Positions 1-7,346 of a stretch of 50,031 nucleotides of DNA are shown here, piece by piece. The notes under the pieces were generated by a model. That model was given only the letters and a program-made list of their open reading frames with translations, searched no databases and was not told where the DNA came from. This DNA comes from an uncultured Lachnospiraceae bacterium (GTDB taxonomy: Bacteria > Bacillota > Clostridia > Lachnospirales > Lachnospiraceae). How positions within the stretch are numbered: the first letter of the stretch is position 1; every line of letters begins with the position of its first letter. A program made the position numbers and the translations under genes. The stretch covers positions 1-50,031 of the forward strand of contig CAKRTZ010000013.1 of NCBI GenBank assembly GCA_934402515.1, given 5' to 3'.

Positions 1-239
1 AAAGTCATTGAAAAGGAATCCTGTGATGTCCCATCCTGTGGCTGGGTTTCCGCCGTCTGTGTTTCACCGGTTTCCGTAGTTGGCATCTCCTGTCCCTTCC
101 CGTGATTTGCCGTCAGACTGTTTATTTTACTGCCCACTGCCTGAGAGATGTTCGGATTCACTGCACAGACCAGTACCCCTGCCAATATAAGAAACACTAA
201 CACAGCTATTGCTGTCATTATTTTCTGTAAAATTTTCAT
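1..239 (-). CDS. Partial membrane-anchored protein of unknown function (3' end outside window)
   Basis: The reading frame begins at an ATG at 239 and runs off the left edge, giving about 79 residues. An in-frame TAA lies four codons upstream, so no longer start exists. Residues 1-28 form a basic N-terminus (MKILQK) followed by a hydrophobic helix, as in a signal anchor or uncleaved signal peptide. After residue 45 the sequence is rich in Thr, Glu and Gln, like an extracellular linker. No catalytic domain is visible in the part present, so no function is given. It lies downstream of the tpiA terminators in the same direction and probably has its own promoter: a TATAGT-like -10 is visible near 297. 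Its Shine-Dalgarno is weak. An overlapping 63-codon frame at 127-318 was judged a shadow. Confidence 0.6.
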   Translation of the reverse strand, partial: MKILQKIMTAIAVLVFLILAGVLVCAVNPNISQAVGSKINSLTANHGKGQEMPTTETGETQTAETQPQDGTSQDSFSMT

Positions 240-331
240 TGTTTTTATTTAAATCCCACTGTTTTATTTCGATATTCTCGTACCAAACATCTTTTTTACT
301 ATACCACATAATGGACATTTCTGCATCTCTA

Positions 332-362
332 TATAAAAAATAGAATCCTGTTTACAGGATTC
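332..362 (-). terminator. Hairpin with U-run downstream of the repeat element
   Basis: On the minus strand GAATCCTG and CAGGATTC pair around a 4-nt loop (343-362) and are followed by a TATTTTTTAT run. It is also the terminal hairpin of dispersed repeat copy A. It would stop readthrough from tpiA into the partial gene at the left edge. Confidence 0.6.
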
Positions 363-462
363 TTCGCCTGTGGCGGGTCGTTTTAACGACATCCTTCATT
401 TCCGCCGCAGTGCGCTCCTCACGGAGCGTTTTATTGCATAGGAAGAAATTCCTATGCAATAA
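343..462 (-). repeat. Dispersed hairpin repeat, copy A
   Basis: Copy A lies directly behind the tpiA terminator. Read on the minus strand it starts with a 14-bp perfect inverted repeat (431-444 with 449-462, core CATAGGAA/TTCCTATG). Next come a CGCTCC/GGAGCG hairpin, a GTCGTT/AACGAC hairpin and the terminal GAATCCTG hairpin. The first module matches copy C (44914-45035) and the last module matches copy B (7271-7345). Conserved structure with changed sequence in the stems suggests folding as RNA or as single-stranded DNA. Confidence 0.6.
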
Positions 463-492
463 AAACAGGCATCTCCCCAAGGAGATGCCTGT
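459..492 (-). terminator. Rho-independent terminator of the gap-pgk-tpiA cluster
   Basis: A 12-bp perfect stem (ACAGGCATCTCC with GGAGATGCCTGT, 4-nt loop, 465-492) is followed on the minus strand by TTTTTATT. It lies 37 bp beyond the tpiA stop. Confidence 0.9.
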
Positions 493-528
493 CATAAGCA
501 TACCATGCCCAATCAAAGTCAATATAAG

Positions 529-1281
529 TTAGGCCTCGTAGCAGACAATTTTGCCGAAGTCAGCTTTCAGAGATGCGCCGCCAACCAGTCCGCCATCGAT
601 GTCGGGCTGTGCGAATAACTCTGCAGCATTGCCAGCATTTACAGAACCGCCGTACTGGATACGAACTTCCTGTGCGGTAGCATCATCGTACATCTCAGCG
701 ATGCAGTCACGGATGCCTTTGCAAACTTCCTGAGCCTGCTCGGTGGTAGCAGTTTTGCCAGTACCGATTGCCCAGATAGGCTCGTAAGCGATTACCATTT
801 TCTGAACCTGTTCAGCGGTGATGCCAGCCAGGTCGGACTTGATCTGTAAACGGATCCAATCCATGGTTACGCCCATTTCTCTCTGCTCCAGAGTCTCACC
901 GCAGCAAAGAATAGGGGTCAGGTTATGCTCGAATGCTTTCTTAACTTTCTGGTTTAAGAATGCATCGGTCTCTTTGAAGTAGTCACGTCTCTCGGAATGT
1001 CCGATAATAACGTACTCAACACCTGCATCTACTAACATGTCAGGAGCGATTTCTCCGGTGTAAGCACCTTTCTCCTCAACGTACATGTTCTCAGCGCCAA
1101 CTTTTACGTTGGTTCCTTTTACAGCCTCAACAACCGGTACGATGTCGATAGCGGGTACGCAGTAAACAACATCAACATCCGGGTTCTGTACCAGAGGTTT
1201 TAACTCTTCTACTAATTTTACAGCCTGACTGGGAGTCATGTTCATCTTCCAGTTACCGGCTACAATTTTCTTTCTAGCCAT
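529..1281 (-). CDS. tpiA: Triosephosphate isomerase
   Basis: This glycolytic cytosolic TIM-barrel enzyme interconverts dihydroxyacetone phosphate and glyceraldehyde-3-phosphate. The 250-residue length is normal for the family. The substrate-binding NWKMN motif holds Lys12, the electrophile is His95 in IIGHSERR, the catalytic base is Glu167 in AYEPIWAIGTG, and the phosphate-binding IQYGGSV and GGLVGGASL loops are near the C-terminus. A good AGGAG lies 9 nt before the ATG. It is the last gene of gap-pgk-tpiA, 50 bp after pgk, and is closed by a terminator at 459-492. Confidence 0.98.
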   Translation of the reverse strand: MARKKIVAGNWKMNMTPSQAVKLVEELKPLVQNPDVDVVYCVPAIDIVPVVEAVKGTNVKVGAENMYVEEKGAYTGEIAPDMLVDAGVEYVIIGHSERRDYFKETDAFLNQKVKKAFEHNLTPILCCGETLEQREMGVTMDWIRLQIKSDLAGITAEQVQKMVIAYEPIWAIGTGKTATTEQAQEVCKGIRDCIAEMYDDATAQEVRIQYGGSVNAGNAAELFAQPDIDGGLVGGASLKADFGKIVCYEA

Positions 1282-1331
1282 TGTTGTATTCTCCTAAATT
1301 GTAATATACTTAAAATGTCTGCTTATTCGCG

Positions 1332-2555
1332 TCATTTGTCGTCAGCAGCCATAACGCCGGGAAGTTCTTTGCCTTCCAGGAACTCCAGGGATGCACCGCC
1401 ACCGGTAGAAATGTGGGTCATCTTGTCTGCGAAACCTAACTGGTTTACAGCAGCTGCACTGTCACCACCACCGATAATTGTGGTTGCATCAGTCTCAGCC
1501 AGTGCTTTTGCTACAGCGATGGTACCCTTTGCAAGAGTAGGATTCTCGAATACACCCATAGGTCCGTTCCAGACAACGGTCTTTGCGGTCTTAACAGCCT
1601 CTGCATACATTTCAGCAGTCTTAGGTCCGATATCGCAGCCCTCTCTGTCTGCAGGCATATTGGTAACATCGTATACCTCAACCTCAACAGGAGCATCGAT
1701 AGGGTTCGGGAAATCAGCGATGGTTACAGAGTCAACGGGAAGAAGTAACTTCTTGCCAAGTTTCTCAGCTTTCTCCATCATCTCTTTGCAGTAATCCAGT
1801 TTGGTATCGTCTACCAGAGATTTACCGATTTCATATCCTTTTGCTTTTAAGAAGGTGTAAGCCATACCGCCACCGATGATGAGGGTATCACACTTCTCAA
1901 GTAAGTTGGAGATAACGTTTAATTTATCAGCAACCTTTGCACCACCAAGGATTGCAACGAAAGGTCTTACAGGATCCTCTACTGCATTTCCAAGGAAATT
2001 AATCTCTTTCTGCATTAAGTATCCAACGACATTCTCTCCACCCTTAGCGGAAATGAATTTGGTTACGCCTGCAACGGAAGCATGTGCTCTGTGGGAAGAA
2101 CCAAAAGCATCGCATACATAAACATCAGCTAAATCAGCCAGCTCTTTGGAGAACTCTTCACCGTTCTTGGTCTCTTCTGCGCCACGGAAACGGGTATTCT
2201 GTAACAGAACAACATCGCCCTCTTTCATAGCCTCAACTGCTTTGGTTGCTGCTTCACCGGTTACATGGTAATCAGCTACGAAGGTAACAGGTTTGCCAAG
2301 TTTCTCGGATAATCTCTCAGCTACAGGAGCCAGGGACTCACCCTCGTTAGGGCCATTCTTTACTTTTCCTAAATGAGAGCAGAGAATTACTTTACCGCCA
2401 TCAGCGATCAATTTGTTGATTGTAGGCAGAGCTGCTACAATACGGGTATCATCTGTGATTTTGCCCTCTTTTAAAGGAACATTGAAATCACATCTTACAA
2501 GAACGCGTTTTCCTTTTACGTTGATATCATCAACAGATTTCTTGTTTAAAGCCAT
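1332..2555 (-). CDS. pgk: Phosphoglycerate kinase
   Basis: This cytosolic enzyme transfers the acyl phosphate of 1,3-bisphosphoglycerate to ADP in glycolysis. The N-terminal domain shows VLVRCDFNVPL and the SHLGKV loop. The nucleotide-binding domain shows ILGGAKVADK and, near the end, VWNGPMGVFE and TIIGGGDSAAAV. At 407 residues the length is slightly above the usual 390-400. The open frame continues five codons upstream to 2570, but GGAGG lies inside that stretch, 8 nt before the internal ATG, so the start is set at 2555 (MALNKKSV). It sits between gap and tpiA with a terminator-like hairpin separating it from gap, so its level is probably set partly by readthrough. Confidence 0.97.
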   Translation of the reverse strand: MALNKKSVDDINVKGKRVLVRCDFNVPLKEGKITDDTRIVAALPTINKLIADGGKVILCSHLGKVKNGPNEGESLAPVAERLSEKLGKPVTFVADYHVTGEAATKAVEAMKEGDVVLLQNTRFRGAEETKNGEEFSKELADLADVYVCDAFGSSHRAHASVAGVTKFISAKGGENVVGYLMQKEINFLGNAVEDPVRPFVAILGGAKVADKLNVISNLLEKCDTLIIGGGMAYTFLKAKGYEIGKSLVDDTKLDYCKEMMEKAEKLGKKLLLPVDSVTIADFPNPIDAPVEVEVYDVTNMPADREGCDIGPKTAEMYAEAVKTAKTVVWNGPMGVFENPTLAKGTIAVAKALAETDATTIIGGGDSAAAVNQLGFADKMTHISTGGGASLEFLEGKELPGVMAADDK

Positions 2556-2600
2556 GCTAAAAACCTCCAATTATTTTCATACAGATACTAATCTGCTGTT

Positions 2601-2634
2601 AAAAAACGGGCCCGGTCCAAAAGACCGGACCCGT
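2601..2634 (-). terminator. Terminator or attenuator between gap and pgk
   Basis: On the minus strand ACGGGTCCGGTC pairs with GACCGGGCCCGT-type sequence (one T/G mismatch) around a short loop and is followed by TTTTTT. It lies only 24 bp after the gap stop and about 45 bp before the pgk start, with no clear second promoter between. Partial readthrough or processing would therefore make gap mRNA more abundant than pgk-tpiA mRNA. Confidence 0.8.
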
Positions 2635-2657
2635 ATAGGTCAAATTCACTTCAGAAC

Positions 2658-3659
2658 TTATGCAAGCTCAGAGAAGTATTTGATGGTACGAACCATCTGA
2701 GAGGTGTAGCTGTTCTCGTTATCGTACCAGGAAACAACCTGTACTAAGTTGTCAGAACCAACCATGGTCTGGGTTGCATCGAAGATAGAACCGTAGGTGC
2801 TTCCAACGATATCGGAAGAAACGATCTCGTCCTCGTTGTAACCGAAGGACTCGGTAGATGCTGCTTTCATAGCTGCATTGATCTCTTCTTTGGTTACAGA
2901 CTTCTCAACAGTTGCAACTAAGATGGTGGTAGAACCGGTAGGGGTAGGAACACGCTGAGCGGAACCGATTAACTTACCGTTTAACTCAGGGATAACAAGG
3001 CCGATAGCTTTTGCAGCACCGGTGCTGTTGGGAACGATGTTAACAGCGCCTGCACGGCTTCTTCTTAAATCACCTTTTCTCTGAGGTCCATCAAGGATCA
3101 TCTGGTCACCAGTGTAAGCATGTACAGTGGTCATGATACCGGATTTGATGGTTGCAAGATCATTTAATGCTTTAGCCATAGGTGCTAAGCAGTTGGTGGT
3201 GCAGGATGCTGCAGAGATGATCTTATCTTCAGGTTTTAAGGTCTTGTGGTTTACATTGTAAACGATGGTAGGCAGATCGTTACCTGCGGGAGCAGAAATA
3301 ACAACCTTTCTTGCACCTGCATTGATGTGAGCCTGAGCTTTCTCTTTGCTGGTGTAGAAACCGGAACACTCTAATACAACGTCAACTTTTAACTCACCCC
3401 AAGGGCAATTGTTTGCATCGGGGAAAGCATAAATCTTGATGGTCTTGCCATCAACAGTGATGGAATCCTCGCCTGCAGATACAGTATCTGCCAGCGCATA
3501 TTTACCCTGAGAAGAATCATACTTTAACAGATGAGCTAACATTTTAGGGCTGGTCAGATCGTTGATTGCAACTACCTCATACCCTTCAGCTCCGAACATC
3601 TGTCTGAATGCGAGACGACCGATACGGCCGAAACCATTGATTGCTACTCTTACTGCCAT
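2658..3659 (-). CDS. gap: Glyceraldehyde-3-phosphate dehydrogenase, type I
   Basis: This enzyme oxidises glyceraldehyde-3-phosphate to 1,3-bisphosphoglycerate with reduction of NAD+. The Rossmann motif INGFGRIGR is at residues 7-15. The residues after the second beta strand (AINDL) suit NAD rather than NADP. The nucleophile is Cys153 in ASCTTNCLAP and the base is His180 in TTVHAYT. The 333-residue length is normal. AGGAGG lies 9 nt before the ATG. It heads the gap-pgk-tpiA cluster behind the promoter at 3761-3789, with a leader of about 95 nt, and is followed by a strong hairpin. Confidence 0.98.
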   Translation of the reverse strand: MAVRVAINGFGRIGRLAFRQMFGAEGYEVVAINDLTSPKMLAHLLKYDSSQGKYALADTVSAGEDSITVDGKTIKIYAFPDANNCPWGELKVDVVLECSGFYTSKEKAQAHINAGARKVVISAPAGNDLPTIVYNVNHKTLKPEDKIISAASCTTNCLAPMAKALNDLATIKSGIMTTVHAYTGDQMILDGPQRKGDLRRSRAGAVNIVPNSTGAAKAIGLVIPELNGKLIGSAQRVPTPTGSTTILVATVEKSVTKEEINAAMKAASTESFGYNEDEIVSSDIVGSTYGSIFDATQTMVGSDNLVQVVSWYDNENSYTSQMVRTIKYFSELA

Positions 3660-3760
3660 TTTAAATTTCCTCCTAAGATTTTTAAAATTTTATATTATCT
3701 TGACCCTCAGCAGAACCACATTGGAACAGCTCAGTTTGTCAAAATTTTATCAGCAAATTT

Positions 3761-3789
3761 ATTTTACCTAATTTATCTTAAGAATTCAA
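3761..3789 (-). promoter_or_regulatory. Sigma-A-type promoter of gap
   Basis: A -35 TTGAAT (3789-3784) and a -10 TAAAAT (3766-3761) are separated by exactly 17 bp on the minus strand. They lie about 100 bp upstream of gap in an AT-rich region shared with the divergent hisJ-like gene. Confidence 0.75.
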
Positions 3790-3849
3790 GACGTAAATTC
3801 AAAAATCTTACCATTTCACGGTTTTTTAATATTTTCCTCCGGGAAGATA

Positions 3850-3858
3850 TGTTATAAT
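3850..3858 (+). promoter_or_regulatory. Extended -10 promoter of the hisJ-like gene
   Basis: TGTTATAAT matches an extended -10 (TGnTATAAT) 46 bp before the start codon. No good -35 hexamer lies 17 bp upstream, as is common with extended -10 promoters. Confidence 0.55.
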
Positions 3859-3903
3859 AACCCCGTTAATGACCAGAATACACAAAAAGAAAGGATGAAT
3901 ACC

Positions 3904-4716
3904 ATGCCAGTACTTGCAGACTGCCATTTACATTCCAGTTTCTCAGGAGACAGCGAAGCATCCATGGATTCCATGGTGCAGCAGGCTATCGCCAGAGGCT
4001 TAAAAACCATTTGTTTCACTGAACACAACGACTTTCATTTTCCCGGAGAAAATCCTCATCAGTTTGAGTTAAATCCGGATTCTTATCTCTATGACTTATT
4101 AAGGGCCCGTGAAAAATATCAGGATCAGATTGAAATTCTCTTCGGTGTGGAAATCGGACTTCAGGAAGAGGCTGCACACCTCAATATGCAGCTTGCCAAT
4201 GGATATGACTTTGATTTTATCATTGGTTCCATGCATATTATAAATGGAAAGGATCCCTACTATCCCGCCTACTTTGAGGGCCGCACCGATGAAGATGCCT
4301 ACCGGGAATATTTTGAATGTACCCTGGAGAATTTAAAGGCTTTCTCCAACTATGATTCACTTGGGCATCTGGATTATATCGTCCGCTATGGAAAGACCAA
4401 GGATGCCGATTATTCCTATACAAAATATGCCGATTACATTGATCCTATCCTGAAGCTTTTAATTGACCAGGAAAAAGCCCTGGAAATAAACACTGCCGGC
4501 CTCCGCTATGGTCTGCGGGAAACCAATCCCTGTCTGGACATTGTGAAACGTTATCATGAACTGGGGGGCGAACTGATTACCATCGGTTCCGATGCCCATA
4601 AACCGGAGGATGTGGGCTATGCCCTTGACAAAGCCGGCGATCTGCTGGAAGCTTGCGGTTTTAACGCCTACACCACCTTCTCCCACCGGAAACCAGAGCA
4701 GAGACTTCTGAAATAA
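3904..4716 (+). CDS. hisJ: Histidinol-phosphatase, HisJ/PHP family
   Basis: This is a PHP-superfamily metallophosphatase. HisJ-type members dephosphorylate L-histidinol phosphate in histidine biosynthesis. All PHP metal motifs are visible: DCHLHSSFSGD near residue 5, FTEHNDF near 39, GVEIGL, IGSMHII, LGHLDYIVRYG and IGSDAHKPEDVG near the C-terminus. The 270-residue length fits HisJ. A start three codons upstream (3895) would touch the AAAGG site, whereas the ATG at 3904 has 9-nt spacing, so it was chosen. No other his gene is nearby, so the exact substrate is inferred from family only. A flippase gene follows in the same direction. Confidence 0.85.
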   Translation: MPVLADCHLHSSFSGDSEASMDSMVQQAIARGLKTICFTEHNDFHFPGENPHQFELNPDSYLYDLLRAREKYQDQIEILFGVEIGLQEEAAHLNMQLANGYDFDFIIGSMHIINGKDPYYPAYFEGRTDEDAYREYFECTLENLKAFSNYDSLGHLDYIVRYGKTKDADYSYTKYADYIDPILKLLIDQEKALEINTAGLRYGLRETNPCLDIVKRYHELGGELITIGSDAHKPEDVGYALDKAGDLLEACGFNAYTTFSHRKPEQRLLK

Positions 4717-4722
4717 TTTTTT

Positions 4723-4798
4723 AAATCCTTACAGTACATTTCACCCGCGGAAACGGTTCTTCCCTTTTCGGTGTGTGCATATAGTTCTGTAAGGATTT
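4723..4798 (+). other. Long-range 12-bp inverted repeat with T-run
   Basis: AAATCCTTACAG (4723-4734) is the perfect reverse complement of CTGTAAGGATTT (4787-4798). The arms are 52 nt apart and followed by TTTCTTT. It fills the gap between the hisJ-like gene and the flippase and ends just before the flippase ribosome binding site. It could be a weak terminator or a leader structure controlling the flippase. Confidence 0.45.
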
Positions 4799-4813
4799 TT
4801 CTTTGGAGCTTTC

Positions 4814-6151
4814 ATGAACTTGCGTTCCCCTCTCATCCAGGGTACGGTTTTTCTCACCCTTTCCGGCATGATCTCCAGATTGATCGGTTTTTTTTACCGT
4901 GTTTTCCTTTCCAAGGCATTCGGTGCGGAAGCTATCGGTCTTTTTCAACTCACTGCTCCTGTTCTGGCACTCTCCTTCTCCCTCACCGCAGCCGGATTGC
5001 AGACGGCCATTTCCAAATATGTGGCAGAATGTGATACTGCTCCCGAAAAGAAACCGCACCATGTTCTGTTTGCCGGGCTTGGAATTTCCGGTGTTATTTC
5101 TTTGTTTTGTGCCGTTAGCATCTACACAAAAGCAGACTGGCTGGCACAATACTTTCTCCATGAACCTCGCTGTTCCGTGCTTTTGCGCATCCTTGCCTTT
5201 TCTCTTCCTCTAGGTAGTTTTCACGCTTGCTTTAATGGTTATTTCTATGGATTAAAACACACCAAGATTCCCGCACTTTCCCAGATACTGGAACAGCTTG
5301 CCAGAGTCAGTTCCGTCTTTTTTCTGTACTCTTTTTATCTAAAATGCGATCAGGTTCCGGGCATTGCACTCACCGCTGTGGGAAGTGTGGCTGGGGAAGC
5401 CGCATCCTGTTTTTTTTCTGTTTTTTCCTGGTGCTGGTATCTGAAAAAGCGGAAAATATTTTTTACTTTTTCTTCCTTTCCTGTAAAAACCTTCTCTGAA
5501 TACACCGCAAAGCTTCTCTGGATGTCCACACCATTGGTTCTCACCCGCATTATCTTAAATTTATTGCAGAGCTATGAGGCCATTCAGATTCCCTTACGGC
5601 TACAGCAGTATGGACTCACCCCTACCCGCGCCCTGGAACTTTATGGGATTCTCACCGGTATGAGTCTGCCACTGATTCTTTTTCCCAATGTACTCACCGG
5701 CTCCGTCTCCGTCCTGTTACTTCCTACAATCTCTGCCGCCCAGGCTGCAGGGAACCGTGCCCAAATTACCACAGCACTGCGCAAATGCATTCTATACAGC
5801 CTCCTTATCGGAATGACTGCCACCTGTTTTTTCCTCGGAAGCGGGCGCTTTCTCGGAACCTTTCTCTTTCATGAGCCACTGGCAGGAACTTATATTCTGG
5901 CGTTGGGTTTTCTCTGCCCTTTTCTCTATGTCAGTACTACCCTCACCAGTATTCTGCACGGTCTCGGACGCACTACCATTTCCTTTTTGCTCCACGTTTC
6001 TTCCATGCTGATCCGCCTGGCTTTTGTATATTGGGGTATTCCCCTATGGGGCATCCAGGGGTATCTCTGGGGACTGTTGGCCGGAGAAATTTATTGCGCA
6101 GGCGCATGCCTTCTTGCACTGCGTGGATTCTTATATTATAATGAACCGTAA
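4814..6151 (+). CDS. SpoVB-like MOP-superfamily flippase
   Basis: This 445-residue integral membrane protein has about 12-14 hydrophobic segments. Its N-terminus (QGTVFLTLSGMISRLIGFFYR, abridged) and the later GLQTAISKYVAE stretch resemble SpoVB and related polysaccharide exporters of the MOP superfamily. Such proteins flip undecaprenyl-linked sugars or lipid II; SpoVB is needed for spore cortex in Bacillus. The substrate cannot be read from sequence. GGAG lies 5 nt before the ATG. The gene follows the hisJ-like gene by 97 bp, and the aroF promoter lies inside its 3' end. A second, more distant MOP protein is encoded at 22569-24233. Confidence 0.8.
   Translation: MNLRSPLIQGTVFLTLSGMISRLIGFFYRVFLSKAFGAEAIGLFQLTAPVLALSFSLTAAGLQTAISKYVAECDTAPEKKPHHVLFAGLGISGVISLFCAVSIYTKADWLAQYFLHEPRCSVLLRILAFSLPLGSFHACFNGYFYGLKHTKIPALSQILEQLARVSSVFFLYSFYLKCDQVPGIALTAVGSVAGEAASCFFSVFSWCWYLKKRKIFFTFSSFPVKTFSEYTAKLLWMSTPLVLTRIILNLLQSYEAIQIPLRLQQYGLTPTRALELYGILTGMSLPLILFPNVLTGSVSVLLLPTISAAQAAGNRAQITTALRKCILYSLLIGMTATCFFLGSGRFLGTFLFHEPLAGTYILALGFLCPFLYVSTTLTSILHGLGRTTISFLLHVSSMLIRLAFVYWGIPLWGIQGYLWGLLAGEIYCAGACLLALRGFLYYNEP
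6114..6142 (+). promoter_or_regulatory. Sigma-A-type promoter of DAHP synthase
   Basis: TTGCAC (6114-6119), 17 bp, TATAAT (6137-6142). The promoter is inside the last codons of the flippase gene, about 40 bp before the aroF start. Confidence 0.8.
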
Positions 6152-6184
6152 CTATTCAGAGTATTAAGAAAAGGACAAAAGATT

Positions 6185-7213
6185 ATGGCATTTACATTCG
6201 TAAGATTACTGCCGACACCGGAGGAAATTCGCGAATCCTACCCTGTGCCAGAGAACTGCAAAAAGATAAAAGAGGAACGGGATTTGGAGATTCGCAAGGT
6301 TCTCACCGGCGAAAGTGACAAATTTCTGATGATTATCGGCCCCTGCTCCGCAGACAACGAGGATTCCGTCTGCGAATATGTAAACCGCCTTGCCAAACTC
6401 AATGATAAGGTAAAGGATAAGCTGATTCTCATTCCCCGGATTTATACCAATAAACCCCGCACCACCGGCGATGGTTACAAAGGAATCGTACATCAGCCAA
6501 ACCCGGAAGAAAAGGAAGACTTCCTCGCCGGACTCATCGCCATGCGTAAAATGCACATTCGTGCCATGCAGGAAACCGGTCTCACCGCTGCAGACGAAAT
6601 GCTTTACCCGGATAACTGGGGCTATGTCTCCGACATCCTCTCCTATGTGGCCATCGGTGCCCGGTCTGTGGAGGATCAGTTACACCGCCTGACCGTCAGC
6701 GGTTTTGATGTGCCTGCCGGCATGAAAAACCCCACCAGTGGTGATTTCTCCATTATGTTGAATTCCGTTTATGCGGCACAGCACCCCCACTCTTTCACCT
6801 ACCGTGGCTATGAAGTAAACACCAACGGTAATGACCTGGCTCACACTGTACTGCGTGGCTCCGTCAATAAATATGGAAGAAGCATTCCCAACTACCACTA
6901 TGAGGATTTAAGCAATCTGCTGGCACTTTATAATGAGCGTGATTTAAAAAATCCCGCCGCCATTATCGACTCCAATCACAACAATTCCAACAAACAGTTT
7001 AAACAACAGGTTCGAATTGTCAAGGAAGTGCTCCACAGCCGCCGTCTCAACAACGACATCCGCAAACTGGTAAAGGGTGTAATGGTAGAAAGCTATTTAG
7101 TGGAAGGAAATCAGAAGATTGGTGAAGGAATTTACGGGAAATCCATTACCGATGCCTGCCTGGGCTGGGAAGATTCCGAGCGTCTGATTCTGGATACCGC
7201 AGAATTGATTTAA
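6185..7213 (+). CDS. aroF: 3-deoxy-7-phosphoheptulonate synthase (class I DAHP synthase)
   Basis: This enzyme condenses phosphoenolpyruvate and erythrose-4-phosphate, the first step of the shikimate pathway to aromatic amino acids. The 342-residue AroFGH-type barrel shows the PEP-binding motif IIGPCSADNED near residue 55, PRIYTNKPRTTG near 85, and SDILSYVAIGARSVEDQ, GVMVESYLVEGNQ and YGKSITDACLGWE in order. Variation from the enterobacterial motif (GPCSIHD, KPRTTVGWKG) suggests a distinct Firmicute clade, so the choice of gene symbol is loose. It has its own promoter and a strong terminator and is monocistronic. No T-box or attenuator leader is seen in the short 5' region. Confidence 0.92.
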   Translation: MAFTFVRLLPTPEEIRESYPVPENCKKIKEERDLEIRKVLTGESDKFLMIIGPCSADNEDSVCEYVNRLAKLNDKVKDKLILIPRIYTNKPRTTGDGYKGIVHQPNPEEKEDFLAGLIAMRKMHIRAMQETGLTAADEMLYPDNWGYVSDILSYVAIGARSVEDQLHRLTVSGFDVPAGMKNPTSGDFSIMLNSVYAAQHPHSFTYRGYEVNTNGNDLAHTVLRGSVNKYGRSIPNYHYEDLSNLLALYNERDLKNPAAIIDSNHNNSNKQFKQQVRIVKEVLHSRRLNNDIRKLVKGVMVESYLVEGNQKIGEGIYGKSITDACLGWEDSERLILDTAELI

Positions 7214-7237
7214 AAGATTGTTTCCAAATATAACAAA

Positions 7238-7270
7238 GAGGATTCCCCTGACGGGTGAATCCTCTTTTCT
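7238..7270 (+). terminator. Terminator of aroF
   Basis: GAGGATTC (7238-7245) pairs with GAATCCTC (7257-7264) and is followed by TTTTCTT. It lies 24 bp after the aroF stop, directly in front of repeat copy B. Confidence 0.85.
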
Positions 7271-7345
7271 TATGCACAGCTCGCGGAAAAGTATTTTATG
7301 CTCCGCATACCGCTCGTGCGCGAAGAATCCTGCAAGCAGGATCTA
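7271..7345 (+). repeat. Dispersed hairpin repeat, copy B
   Basis: Copy B follows the aroF terminator and occupies the whole space up to the convergent xerD stop. About 50 nt from GCACAGCTCGCGG onward match copy C with few changes (for example TATGCTCCGCATACCGCTCG against TATGCTGCGCATACCGCTCG). The end module (GCGAAGAATCCTG, loop, CAGGAT) matches copy A. It lacks the CATAGGAA/TTCCTATG module. Orientation relative to the upstream gene is the same in all three copies. Confidence 0.65.
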
Positions 7346-7346
7346 T

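Noticed and set aside
127..318. 63-codon minus-strand ORF near the left edge
   Set aside because: It is a shadow of the signal-anchored partial gene, which shows a clear hydrophobic segment.
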